Positions 1-6,676 of a stretch of 10,681 nt of DNA are shown in pieces (the stretch's first letter is position 1; every line of letters starts with the position of its first letter). The notes beneath the pieces are model-generated. The model made no database searches. It saw nothing but the letters and a program-made list of their open reading frames with translations, and was not told the origin of the DNA. This DNA comes from DAOVRL01 sp023128595 (GTDB lineage Bacteria > Planctomycetota > Phycisphaerae > Sedimentisphaerales > Anaerobacaceae). A program made the translations under genes and the position numbers. Location: contig DAOVRL010000152.1 in assembly GCA_030628155.1 (NCBI GenBank), forward strand, positions 1 through 10,681, in the 5' to 3' direction.

Positions 1-1
1 T

Positions 2-748
2 GAGAATGAAGGTGCGGTGTATCTAAGCTCGGCCGAAGGCGGCGTTTTGATGGGGTATCGTGAAGCGGAAGATTTCGGCGCTTCGGCTACAGACCACTTG
101 GGGGCAGGTGTATCGTTCGGCAGATACTTTAAGAGGAGCACGGGCAACTATAACTTCGTTGCTATGAGCGCTGCGACGCCGGCTTTGCCCAACGCCTATC
201 CGAAGGTCGGGCCGATAGTTATCAACGAGATTATGTACAACCCGCAATCCGTCGACCAGAGGCAGGAGTATATCGAGCTGCACAACATCGGTCCGACGGA
301 TATCACGTTATATGATCCTAACCAAGCCGAGCCGTGGGAGTTCACGGACGGTATCGAATATACTTTCCCGCCGTATCCGGGCGCCACGATACCCGCAGGC
401 GGATATCTGTTGGTGGTGAAGGACATGACGGCCTATCTGGCTGAGTACGGCATTCCGCCATTTGGGGTTCCGGTGCTTGGTCCGTACGACGGCAAGCTGA
501 GCAACGACGGCGAGAAGGTGGAGCTTTCGATGCCGGGCGATGTGGATACATTCGGCACGCGCTACTACATCCGCGTTGACAGGGTCAATTACAGCGACGG
601 CTCACATCCGCAGGATTGCCCCGGCGGCGTGGACCTGTGGCCTGTGGAGGCGGACGCCGGCGGTTATTCGCTGACAAGGATATGGCCCGAGCTCTACGGC
701 AACGACCCGAACAACTGGACGGCAGCTACGCCCTCGCCCGGCGAATAG
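2..748 (+). CDS. Lamin-tail-domain (LTD) secreted/surface protein, 3' part
   Basis: This reading frame is open from the window edge to a TAG at 746-748, so the gene starts upstream. GTG at 17 is only an internal valine. About the first 65 residues look like the tail of one LTD unit (FGRYFKRSTGNYNFVAMSA). A second unit starts at VGPIVINEIMYNP and runs through YIELHNIG, GGYLLVVKD, LSNDGEKVELSMPG and the end, GNDPNNWTAATPSPGE. The INEIMYNP opening and the YIEL(H/Y)N strand are hallmarks of bacterial lamin-tail domains, immunoglobulin-like folds in exported, often multidomain proteins. They are common in planctomycetes, sometimes beside CotH-like or LamG modules. No membrane anchor, dockerin or PEP-CTERM signal follows the last domain. 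The role of the full protein cannot be told from this fragment. The LTD call is sure; export is inferred from the family. Confidence 0.85.
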   Translation, partial: ENEGAVYLSSAEGGVLMGYREAEDFGASATDHLGAGVSFGRYFKRSTGNYNFVAMSAATPALPNAYPKVGPIVINEIMYNPQSVDQRQEYIELHNIGPTDITLYDPNQAEPWEFTDGIEYTFPPYPGATIPAGGYLLVVKDMTAYLAEYGIPPFGVPVLGPYDGKLSNDGEKVELSMPGDVDTFGTRYYIRVDRVNYSDGSHPQDCPGGVDLWPVEADAGGYSLTRIWPELYGNDPNNWTAATPSPGE

Positions 749-1023
749 GCTCCGGCGAGTATGACAGATTACGTTTCGGTCAATTCTGCGATTAAGCAGG
801 GTGCTTTCGGCTTAGCCATCCCCAAGCTGCGCTTGAGGCTGAATATATGAAGAGACGCCACCCGGTTGATGCGCTGTGGAAGCTTGTATTACCCCTGCCT
901 TACGGTCGGGGCTCTGTACGGTGAATTACGGTCGTGGCTCTGTTTGGTGAATTACCGGGGGGAATCGGCATCGGCGGCGGTTGCTAACAAATCCAAACGC
1001 TCGTACAATGGCCGGTGAGGTTT
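749..1023. other. Non-coding spacer, LTD gene to two-component operon
   Basis: I see no supported gene in this spacer. It holds a weak inverted repeat around the LTD stop codon (CTCGCC at 733-738 and GGCGAG at 754-759, with no T-tract), a 26-bp tandem repeat at 901-952 and a G-rich run at 955-962. No clear terminator for the LTD gene could be identified. Confidence 0.5.
901..952 (+). repeat. Two tandem copies of a 26-bp unit
   Basis: The unit at 901-926 (starting TACGGTCGGGGCTCTGT) is followed directly by a second copy at 927-952 (starting TACGGTCGTGGCTCTGT). The copies differ at 3 of 26 positions, and a third copy begins and breaks off after TAC. Translated, the unit reads YGRGSV. From memory, this string recurs in spurious ORFs from repeat-rich planctomycete and related genomes, so it may be a dispersed intergenic repeat family. 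The tandem arrangement is directly visible; the family link is not proven. Confidence 0.75.
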
Positions 1024-1068
1024 TTTACAAAACATTTACAGATGCTTAGCTGCGATCTGGCGTATAAT
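1024..1068 (+). promoter_or_regulatory. Promoter of the two-component operon with 11-bp direct repeat
   Basis: A perfect sigma-70-type -10 box, TATAAT, lies at 1063-1068, about 20 nt of leader before the ATG at 1095. No good -35 box stands 16-18 bp upstream. Instead, TTTACA occurs twice at exactly one helical turn (1024-1029 and 1035-1040, 11-bp period). OmpR/PhoB-family regulators bind such head-to-tail 11-bp repeats, and PhoB boxes replace the -35 element. Binding by the downstream regulator is inference. Confidence 0.5.
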
Positions 1069-1094
1069 GTAAGTAGGTAGGTATAGGTGTGTTT

Positions 1095-1787
1095 ATGAAA
1101 CAAAAGGCATCCATATTGGTAGTTGAAGACGAACAGAAGATTCGGACTGCGCTTCTGGATTTTTTGGAGTTTCACGGTTTTAAGGTTGCCGAGGCGGTTG
1201 ACGGTCTGGAGGCGGAGCGGATCGTGGCGAAGAAGCAATTCGACCTGATTTTACTGGACCTTATGCTGCCGAAGATCAGCGGCGAGCAGCTTTGCACGAG
1301 GTGGCGTCGGGACGGTTTGCAGACTCCGATAATTATGCTGACGGCAAAGGGGCAGGAAAATGAGAAAGTGGACGGCCTGAATATCGGGGCGGACGACTAC
1401 ATCACCAAGCCGTTTTCGCTGGAGGAGCTGCTGGCGCGGATGAATGCCGTGCTGCGGCGGACGGACCCGGCGCGGGCGGTGGGGCAGAGTTTCGAGTTCG
1501 CGGACCTGGAGGTGGATATTCCGGCCCTGAAGGTGCGGCGCGAAGGGAAGGAGATAGAGATCACCAAGCGCGAGGCGGCGATTATACAGTACTTCGCGGC
1601 CAACCCGAACCGGGTCATCAGCAGGGAGGAACTTTATAAGGAGGTCTGGGAAGAGACGATGACGGAGCTGGGTACACGGACTATGGATATGCACATTGCG
1701 AAACTAAGGGGTAAGATCGAGATGAATTCCGGCGAGCCGCAGATTATCAAGACCGTGCGCGGCGCCGGGTACAAATATGAGACTTGA
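1095..1787 (+). CDS. OmpR/PhoB-family two-component response regulator
   Basis: A 230-residue DNA-binding regulator, phosphorylated by a sensor kinase and acting on promoters in the cytoplasm. The receiver domain (about residues 5-117) shows the acidic pair E11-D12, phosphoacceptor D55 in LILLDLMLP, switch T83 (MLTAKG) and K105 (YITKPF). The C-terminal winged helix (about 133-229) has the recognition-helix signature RTMDMHIAKLRGKIE and the family ending IIKTVRGAGYKYET. All catalytic positions are intact and the length is typical. I chose ATG at 1095 because AGG at 1085-1087 sits 7 nt upstream and the protein then starts MKQKASILVVEDE; a GTG at 1089 would add only two residues. The kinase gene begins 6 bp after the stop, so the two are almost surely co-transcribed. 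The regulon is unknown, and the name phoB would be over-reach. Confidence 0.95.
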   Translation: MKQKASILVVEDEQKIRTALLDFLEFHGFKVAEAVDGLEAERIVAKKQFDLILLDLMLPKISGEQLCTRWRRDGLQTPIIMLTAKGQENEKVDGLNIGADDYITKPFSLEELLARMNAVLRRTDPARAVGQSFEFADLEVDIPALKVRREGKEIEITKREAAIIQYFAANPNRVISREELYKEVWEETMTELGTRTMDMHIAKLRGKIEMNSGEPQIIKTVRGAGYKYET

Positions 1788-1793
1788 GCTTAG

Positions 1794-4397
1794 ATGTACA
1801 AACGGCTAATCATATTATCGGTGATAATTCTTGCGGCGCTTTGCGGGCTTGTGTGGCTGGGGTATCACTCGGTGCAGATGTGGGCACAGGGTATGGAGGG
1901 CGCGCGACGTGGCGACTTTGCAGATGTCGCCGAGCAGATCAGGCAGGACGTCAATCGCAAGCTCGACGAGTTTGTGGAGAAAGAGGAGGGGCGTGCCTAT
2001 ACCGATTACCAGTATTACTATGTGCCGGACAATGTGATAGGGGCGCAGCAGCAGATGCCGGTGCTGCGTTCGCCATTAGCCGGGAAACTGGAACACGGTC
2101 TTGCTTACGGGCAGTTTCAAATTGAGCCGGATGGGAGTATCATCACGCCGAACGACAGCCTGCTCGCCATGCAAGCTACCGATGAGGACAGTGAGCTCTA
2201 TGCTAAAGTGCAATTCAATAGGAAGAATGTAGAGTTGAACCTGCTGCCGGCACTTAGTCAGGACAAGGCAGGGTCGCTTTACCTGCTGGAATTTGCCGAC
2301 AAAACAAATGCCGTGTTGGCGGAGGAGGTGGTGCAGAAGCTGGCAAAGGCGGTGCAGAGCGAGAGGGGGCGGAAGCAGGACAGTAAGAGTAAGGTATTGG
2401 CGCAATTGCGAGGGAAGAACTATCCCATAAATAGTTTTCAGAATGTGGATCAGGAGGCTCAGGTTTTCAGCCGGAGTCGCGCCAATGTTAAGCAGGAATT
2501 CATAGACAACACGGCAGGTGTGCAGCCACAGGATGCTTCCCAAGTGGCCATGCTGAATATGCGGGCGGAATCGGACGAATCGGCACAGGCCGTACAATCA
2601 AGGGCGGTTCAATGGGACAGAGCCACCCGGAGAATCGAGAGTTCCGGTTATAATAATTACGGTGCGGACTTCTTGGAGAGACAGGCCAAGGACGATGCGG
2701 CATTGCGCGAGCTTGCTCAGGATATCGAAATCCAGGAGAAGAAAGAGGCGGAAGGATTAACAAGCCGGAAGCAGGCAGAGAAGAAACCGGAGGAACAGAG
2801 AAGTTCAGAGCAAGCTTTGTCCACCGAGAAGGCAGCGCTGGCAGCGGGAGAAGGTCGATACGAGAGGGCGCACGCCGGTCAAGAAGCAGCAAGGGAAGAA
2901 ACGGAAGCGTCGCAAATGCCGAGGGGCGGAGGGCCGGGTGTCGGACAGGAGACCACGACCTCGCAAACAGAAGCTGCGCCGGAACGGTCGATGACAGATG
3001 TGTCCAGCAGTCTGAAGGGATCTGAATCGAAGCCTAAAGCGGCGCAGAGACAGCAGGCCGGAGGGCCGGGCGGGGACTTGTACGCACCCGCCGAGATACC
3101 TGCGGCGCGAACACAATCGGCGCCTGCGCGACCCAGCGAGGGCATATCCGGTAGGGAAGAGGCGACACAGAGGCCAACAGAGCCGCAGCCAAGGCAGCAA
3201 GAGGGCTGGTTGTACGACAGGCAGGATGCAACACAACAAGGCCAAAGACTCGATGCCGGCCAGGACGCACGCGATATGGTTCAGGTGCGTATTGAGCCAT
3301 TTGCGTCGCTGCTGGTGCCGGATGCGAACGGCACCGAATCGATATTCGGCGGGCAGGTCTTCATGCTCAGGCACGTGCAGATCGAAGACAAGCACTTCGT
3401 GCAGGGCTTCCAGCTCAATGAAAAGGAGCTGGTCGGCGAGGTCGAGGAGTCGGCGCGGCGTTTCATGCGCGAGGGTATGAGCTTTGAGCTGGCGCGAGAG
3501 CCGAACGGGGGATCGGCGTACACGGCGATTCTGGATTTTGGGTTCGGCGAGCTGATATTGAACCTTATCGAGGTTGATCCATACTGGATTGCGAGAAAGA
3601 TAAGCGAGCTGCGGAACTGGTATTTCAATATCATCATCGTGGTACTTCTGGCGGTGACATTGGGGCTGATGAGCCTGTGGCACAATGCGCGGGCGCAGCT
3701 TCGGCTGGCGCAGAAAAAGGACGATTTCATATCGGCGGTATCGCATGAGCTGAGGACGCCATTGACCTCGATACGAATGTATTCGGAGATGTTAGAGAAG
3801 AACTGGGTCAAATCGAAGGACAAGGTGAGCGAGTACTACAAGAATATGCGGGCCGAGAGCGAGCGGCTCAGCCGATTGATAGAAAACGTTCTGGATTTCT
3901 CGCGCATCCAAAGGGGGCGGAAGAAATATGCGTTCAATCTGGGCGATATGAATGCGTGCATTGCGGACGTGGTTGAAATGATGCGCCCTTATGCGACGCA
4001 GAACGGTTTTTCGATAGAAACGCAACTCGGAGAGCTCGGACAGACGGCGTTTGACAGTGACGCTGTCACGCAGATAGTCGTTAACCTGCTGGATAATGCG
4101 GTCAAGTACGCGCGCAATTCGGAGGACAAGACCATTACAGTGCGGACCAAAAGCGACGGGCAATTCATCCTGATCGAGGTTGAGGACCACGGTCCCGGGG
4201 TCCCTCACCGGCAGCGCAGGAAGATTTTCGAGGAGTTCTATCGCCTCGGCGCCGAGGCCACGCGCGAGACCACGGGGACGGGGCTGGGCCTTGCGCTGGT
4301 GAAGAAATTCGCCCAGGCGCACAACGGTTTCGTGGAAATTCTGGGCGCCCGCCCCAGCGGGGCTATCTTCAGAGTAGGCCTGGCTGCGCAGACGTAG
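1794..4397 (+). CDS. Membrane sensor histidine kinase with long low-complexity sensor region
   Basis: Partner kinase of the upstream regulator, 867 residues. Transmembrane segment 1 is about residues 4-24 and segment 2 about 611-631, leaving some 585 residues outside the inner membrane. That region has an N-terminal globular part (about 30-290, including SPLAGKLEHGLAYGQFQIEPDG), a stretch of about 200 residues rich in Glu, Gln, Ala, Arg, Ser, Gly and Pro (about 292-490), then a second globular part from VQVRIEPF (496) to the membrane. Only about 10 residues separate segment 2 from the kinase core, so there is no HAMP domain. HisKA carries H651 in SAVSHELRTPLTSIRMYSEM. The ATPase domain shows N768 (LLDNAVKYA), D798-x-G-x-G and TGTGLGLALVKK near 829-838. 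All key kinase residues are present. The shine-dalgarno is weak; translation is probably coupled to the regulator. The stimulus is unknown. Confidence 0.93.
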   Translation: MYKRLIILSVIILAALCGLVWLGYHSVQMWAQGMEGARRGDFADVAEQIRQDVNRKLDEFVEKEEGRAYTDYQYYYVPDNVIGAQQQMPVLRSPLAGKLEHGLAYGQFQIEPDGSIITPNDSLLAMQATDEDSELYAKVQFNRKNVELNLLPALSQDKAGSLYLLEFADKTNAVLAEEVVQKLAKAVQSERGRKQDSKSKVLAQLRGKNYPINSFQNVDQEAQVFSRSRANVKQEFIDNTAGVQPQDASQVAMLNMRAESDESAQAVQSRAVQWDRATRRIESSGYNNYGADFLERQAKDDAALRELAQDIEIQEKKEAEGLTSRKQAEKKPEEQRSSEQALSTEKAALAAGEGRYERAHAGQEAAREETEASQMPRGGGPGVGQETTTSQTEAAPERSMTDVSSSLKGSESKPKAAQRQQAGGPGGDLYAPAEIPAARTQSAPARPSEGISGREEATQRPTEPQPRQQEGWLYDRQDATQQGQRLDAGQDARDMVQVRIEPFASLLVPDANGTESIFGGQVFMLRHVQIEDKHFVQGFQLNEKELVGEVEESARRFMREGMSFELAREPNGGSAYTAILDFGFGELILNLIEVDPYWIARKISELRNWYFNIIIVVLLAVTLGLMSLWHNARAQLRLAQKKDDFISAVSHELRTPLTSIRMYSEMLEKNWVKSKDKVSEYYKNMRAESERLSRLIENVLDFSRIQRGRKKYAFNLGDMNACIADVVEMMRPYATQNGFSIETQLGELGQTAFDSDAVTQIVVNLLDNAVKYARNSEDKTITVRTKSDGQFILIEVEDHGPGVPHRQRRKIFEEFYRLGAEATRETTGTGLGLALVKKFAQAHNGFVEILGARPSGAIFRVGLAAQT

Positions 4398-4607
4398 CAG
4401 GTGTGCGGGCATCCTGGCGAGTCTGCGCCGGGGCAATTCTTCAGGCTTGATTACCCCCCTTAGGAGTCCCGCCTTGCCGCCAAAGCAATGTATATTTAGC
4501 CTGCGGTTTTACCGCAGGTTTTCACTCACAAAATCGTATCCTGCGGTTGGGTTATTGGTTACAATTCTGCTGTTCTGTAAGTGATTCAATATATGAAAGG
4601 GCCAGTT
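4398..4607. other. Spacer between kinase and beta-propeller gene
   Basis: No gene is supported in these 210 bases. They hold the full palindrome at 4492-4521, a further half copy CCTGCGGTT at 4540-4548, and TACAAT at 4560-4565. The last could serve as a -10 box for the next gene, but no convincing -35 box pairs with it. Confidence 0.5.
4492..4521 (-). repeat. 30-bp palindromic repeat, copy 1 (hairpin)
   Basis: CCTGCGGT at 4500-4507 and ACCGCAGG at 4511-4518 form a perfect 8-bp stem with a TTT loop, followed by TTTTC. It could end transcription of the kinase operon on the + strand. The whole 30 bp (4492-4521) is the exact reverse complement of 5982-6011, so it is a repeat element and not just a terminator. 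Confidence 0.8.
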
Positions 4608-5975
4608 ATGATTGTTAGCAGAGCGATAATCAAGGGTGTGGTTCTGGCGTTGTTGTGCGTTGTGGTTGGGCAGGAGTCCGCAGCCAATCCATTTGTCATC
4701 AAGCTTGCCATTCCCGGACCGGCGGACTCGTCGGCGGGTGGGATAATCGCGGCGGACGTCGATAACGACGGTAAGATGGATTATCTGGTTACTGTGCCGG
4801 GGCATCTGGCGGCCTATGGGAACGACGGCAGGAAACTGTGGGTGCTCAAGAGGGATATTGTGGTGGGCAGCTCGAGCGAGAGTCACGGCCTGCCCGGTCA
4901 CTGCGGGCCCGGGGTGGCGGCGGGCGACATGGACGGCGACGGTAAATGCGAGGTGGTATTTCTCACGAAGGATTCGGTCCTGCATGTTGTCGATGGAAAG
5001 ACGGGTCGCGAGGAGAAAAACGCTAAGCCACCTGTTCCGAAGGGCGCCCAGCGGTGGGAGTTGGCTATGATAGCTGATTTTCGCGGTACGGGCGGAGACC
5101 GTGATATACTGCTGCAGGCAACGAACAAAGATGGGTACCGGATGGGTAAGTTCTTAGCGGCGTATTCAATGGAGAATCTGCTAAAGGTAGGCAAGCTGCT
5201 GTGGCAAACGGATAAGTTCGTAAGCTGCGCCCATAACGGCGCGAGATTAGCCGATATCAACGGCGACGGACGTGACGAGGTGCTTGGGGCGACGATATTC
5301 TCGGCCGAGGGTAAGCTGCTGGCGCGTGCGGTTCCTGACCGGTATCATATAGACAGCGTCTTTGTGGCGGACGTTCGGCCGGACAAGCCCGGCCTGGAGG
5401 TCATTCTGTTAGAAGAGGGGGCGAACCAGGTGCAGGTGGTCGGGGCGACCGGGCCCATCTGGCGAAGGCACTTCAAGAAGCAGGAGCCGCAGAATGCGGC
5501 CGTCGGGCGATTCAAGGCCGGCAGCAACGAGCTCTTTATCTGGTGCCGCTCGCGGTATAACGAGCATCAAAAGCCGTTCGTGTTCGATTCATCCGGCAAG
5601 ATGGTTTTCGATTACAAGATGGGCGACGTCGCCCCGCCCGGCTGGACGGCCAGCGGTGTGGAGATAATAAACACTATAGACTGGACCGGCGACAAACAAC
5701 AGTTGGCCTGCGCCAAGGAGCGCCACAAAAGCGGCGACGTGTGTTTATTCGAACCGTTGACGGGTAAGTTCGTGGCGCGGTTCAAGGAAAAGGCGGATCG
5801 GTTGTACGTTGCGGACGTCACCGGTGACTGGCGCGAAGAGATTATCGTCCTCAACGGCAATGAATTGCACGTATATTCAAACAACAAGCCCAACCCGAGA
5901 CCCAATCAAAAACGGCTTTGGGCCGAGAGAAATTACCGCAGGCTAAAACAGTGTTATAATTACTACTCGCCGTGA
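4608..5975 (+). CDS. Secreted FG-GAP/VCBS beta-propeller protein, rhamnogalacturonan-lyase-like
   Basis: A 455-residue exported protein. The signal peptide has Arg5 and Lys9, a hydrophobic core VVLALLCVVV and a likely cut after SAA26. Four calcium-binding-like aspartate loops lie at about 50-58 (DVDNDGKMD), 107-112 (DMDGDG), 216-221 (DINGDG) and 403-411 (DVTGDWREE; loop degenerate). This spacing suits a beta-propeller. The C-terminal part (TASGVEIINTIDWTGD, KERHKSGDV, FKEKADRLYVADVTGDWREEIIV, final NYYSP) resembles planctomycete FG-GAP proteins and, more loosely, polysaccharide lyase family 11; I cannot name a catalytic residue. I chose ATG 4608 because AAAGGG (4596-4601) is 6 nt upstream and the signal peptide then has normal length; GTG 4581 and ATG 4593 are in-frame alternatives. 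A role in plant or algal polysaccharide binding or breakdown is inference. Confidence 0.8.
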   Translation: MIVSRAIIKGVVLALLCVVVGQESAANPFVIKLAIPGPADSSAGGIIAADVDNDGKMDYLVTVPGHLAAYGNDGRKLWVLKRDIVVGSSSESHGLPGHCGPGVAAGDMDGDGKCEVVFLTKDSVLHVVDGKTGREEKNAKPPVPKGAQRWELAMIADFRGTGGDRDILLQATNKDGYRMGKFLAAYSMENLLKVGKLLWQTDKFVSCAHNGARLADINGDGRDEVLGATIFSAEGKLLARAVPDRYHIDSVFVADVRPDKPGLEVILLEEGANQVQVVGATGPIWRRHFKKQEPQNAAVGRFKAGSNELFIWCRSRYNEHQKPFVFDSSGKMVFDYKMGDVAPPGWTASGVEIINTIDWTGDKQQLACAKERHKSGDVCLFEPLTGKFVARFKEKADRLYVADVTGDWREEIIVLNGNELHVYSNNKPNPRPNQKRLWAERNYRRLKQCYNYYSP

Positions 5976-5981
5976 GGAAAG

Positions 5982-6011
5982 AAACCTGCGGTAAAACCGC
6001 AGGCTAAATAT
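5982..6011 (+). repeat. 30-bp palindromic repeat, copy 2 (hairpin)
   Basis: CCTGCGGT at 5985-5992 and ACCGCAGG at 5996-6003 form the same 8-bp stem, here with loop AAA and flanks AAA and CTAAATAT. It lies 6 bp after the beta-propeller stop codon and about 77 bp before the PCC gene. It is the exact inverted counterpart of 4492-4521. On the + strand no T-tract follows, so a terminator role is less likely than for copy 1. A 13-bp partial copy (ACCGCAGGCTAAA, 5935-5947) sits just upstream inside the coding region. Confidence 0.85.
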
Positions 6012-6088
6012 TTGGATTGGCGGCGTGCCGGTTTGGCGGGCGCGAGTTTACGCTGTTTTGTGATTTGGAGAGAGAACGGGAGTGCAAG

Positions 6089-6523
6089 ATGGAATATGCA
6101 GTTGGTAAGACGGGGCGGGTGATCGCCGCCCGGCTGTTCGAGGGCGAAGACCTCTACGAGTACATCGAGGAGATTGCGCGCAAGGAAAATGTCAAATCGG
6201 CTGCGGTGCTGATTACGGGGGGATTTAGGAAGGCCAGCGTCGTGGTCGGGCCGAAAGTGGAAAAGCCCAAGATCGTCGGGAATTTCAAGGACTTCGCCGG
6301 TCCGGGGGAGGTGCTCGGAGTAGGAACAATATACTGCGACGATGAAGGGCCGAAGCTGCACATACATACCGCGATCGGCAAAGAAAGCGGCGTGATGGTC
6401 GGCTGCCCGCGCGGGGGGGCCAAGACATTCCTGATACTGGAGGTAACGATAATAGAGATCGAAGGCATCGAGGCGGCTCGAAAACTCGACGAACAGACCG
6501 GATTCAAGCTGCTGCGATTGTAA
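6089..6523 (+). CDS. PCC/PPC (DUF296) domain protein
   Basis: A 144-residue single-domain protein of the plants-and-prokaryotes-conserved (PCC, DUF296) family. Visible family features are LFEGEDLYEYIEEIARKENVKSAAVLITGGF, a strand pair ending GVGTIYCDDEGPKLHIHTAIG with H91 and H93 as likely metal ligands, and the ending TFLILEVTIIEI. In plants the domain accompanies AT-hooks and helps proteins oligomerise. Stand-alone bacterial and archaeal members form trimers and are often labelled DNA-binding, but their function is mostly unproven. No AT-hook or helix-turn-helix is visible here. ATG 6089 is preceded by GGGAG (6078-6082) at 6 nt and gives the usual family length; the longer frame from 6017 adds 24 residues that do not look like protein of this family. 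The left neighbour on the same strand is separated by the palindromic repeat, so an operon is uncertain. Confidence 0.9.
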   Translation: MEYAVGKTGRVIAARLFEGEDLYEYIEEIARKENVKSAAVLITGGFRKASVVVGPKVEKPKIVGNFKDFAGPGEVLGVGTIYCDDEGPKLHIHTAIGKESGVMVGCPRGGAKTFLILEVTIIEIEGIEAARKLDEQTGFKLLRL

Positions 6524-6563
6524 AAGGTATCTCCTGCGGAACGACAGACAAACGCAGCGACCC

Positions 6564-6593
6564 TTGACAAAACGGTGAGACTACAGTTAGACT
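6564..6593 (+). promoter_or_regulatory. Possible promoter of the DUF429 gene
   Basis: A consensus TTGACA (6564-6569) is followed after 18 bp by TAGACT (6588-6593), which matches 4 of 6 positions of a -10 box. Transcription would start near 6600, leaving about 75 nt of leader before the gene. The weak -10 box keeps this tentative. Confidence 0.35.
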
Positions 6594-6676
6594 TGTGACC
6601 AAGAGAAGATTTTACCGAACCAGCGGCTGAACACAGACACCGCAAAGGCGGCCACGCCGGTGAGCCGCGCTGTTCG

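Noticed and set aside
847..924. 25-residue frame MKRRHPVDALWKLVLPLPYG... with GAGG 8 nt upstream
   Set aside because: A ribosome-binding site is present, but the second half is the tandem-repeat sequence and nothing supports translation; the GAGG match may be chance.
3226..3480. Overlapping frames across the kinase gene, including 2805-3746 on the minus strand
   Set aside because: These are shadows created by the GC-rich low-complexity region of a kinase gene whose own frame is continuous with all domains intact.
1095..4397. Naming the two-component pair phoB/phoR
   Set aside because: Only the general family is supported; there are no pst or phoU neighbours and the sensor region is unlike PhoR.
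5955..5960. TATAAT as a possible -10 box for the PCC gene
   Set aside because: It lies inside the coding end of the beta-propeller gene (codons for CYN), has no -35 partner and would leave a leader of about 120 nt.
4492..6011. The bracketed segment as a complete transposon or integron-like cassette
   Set aside because: There is no transposase or target duplication, and the repeats are internally palindromic; copies may be dispersed independently of the gene.
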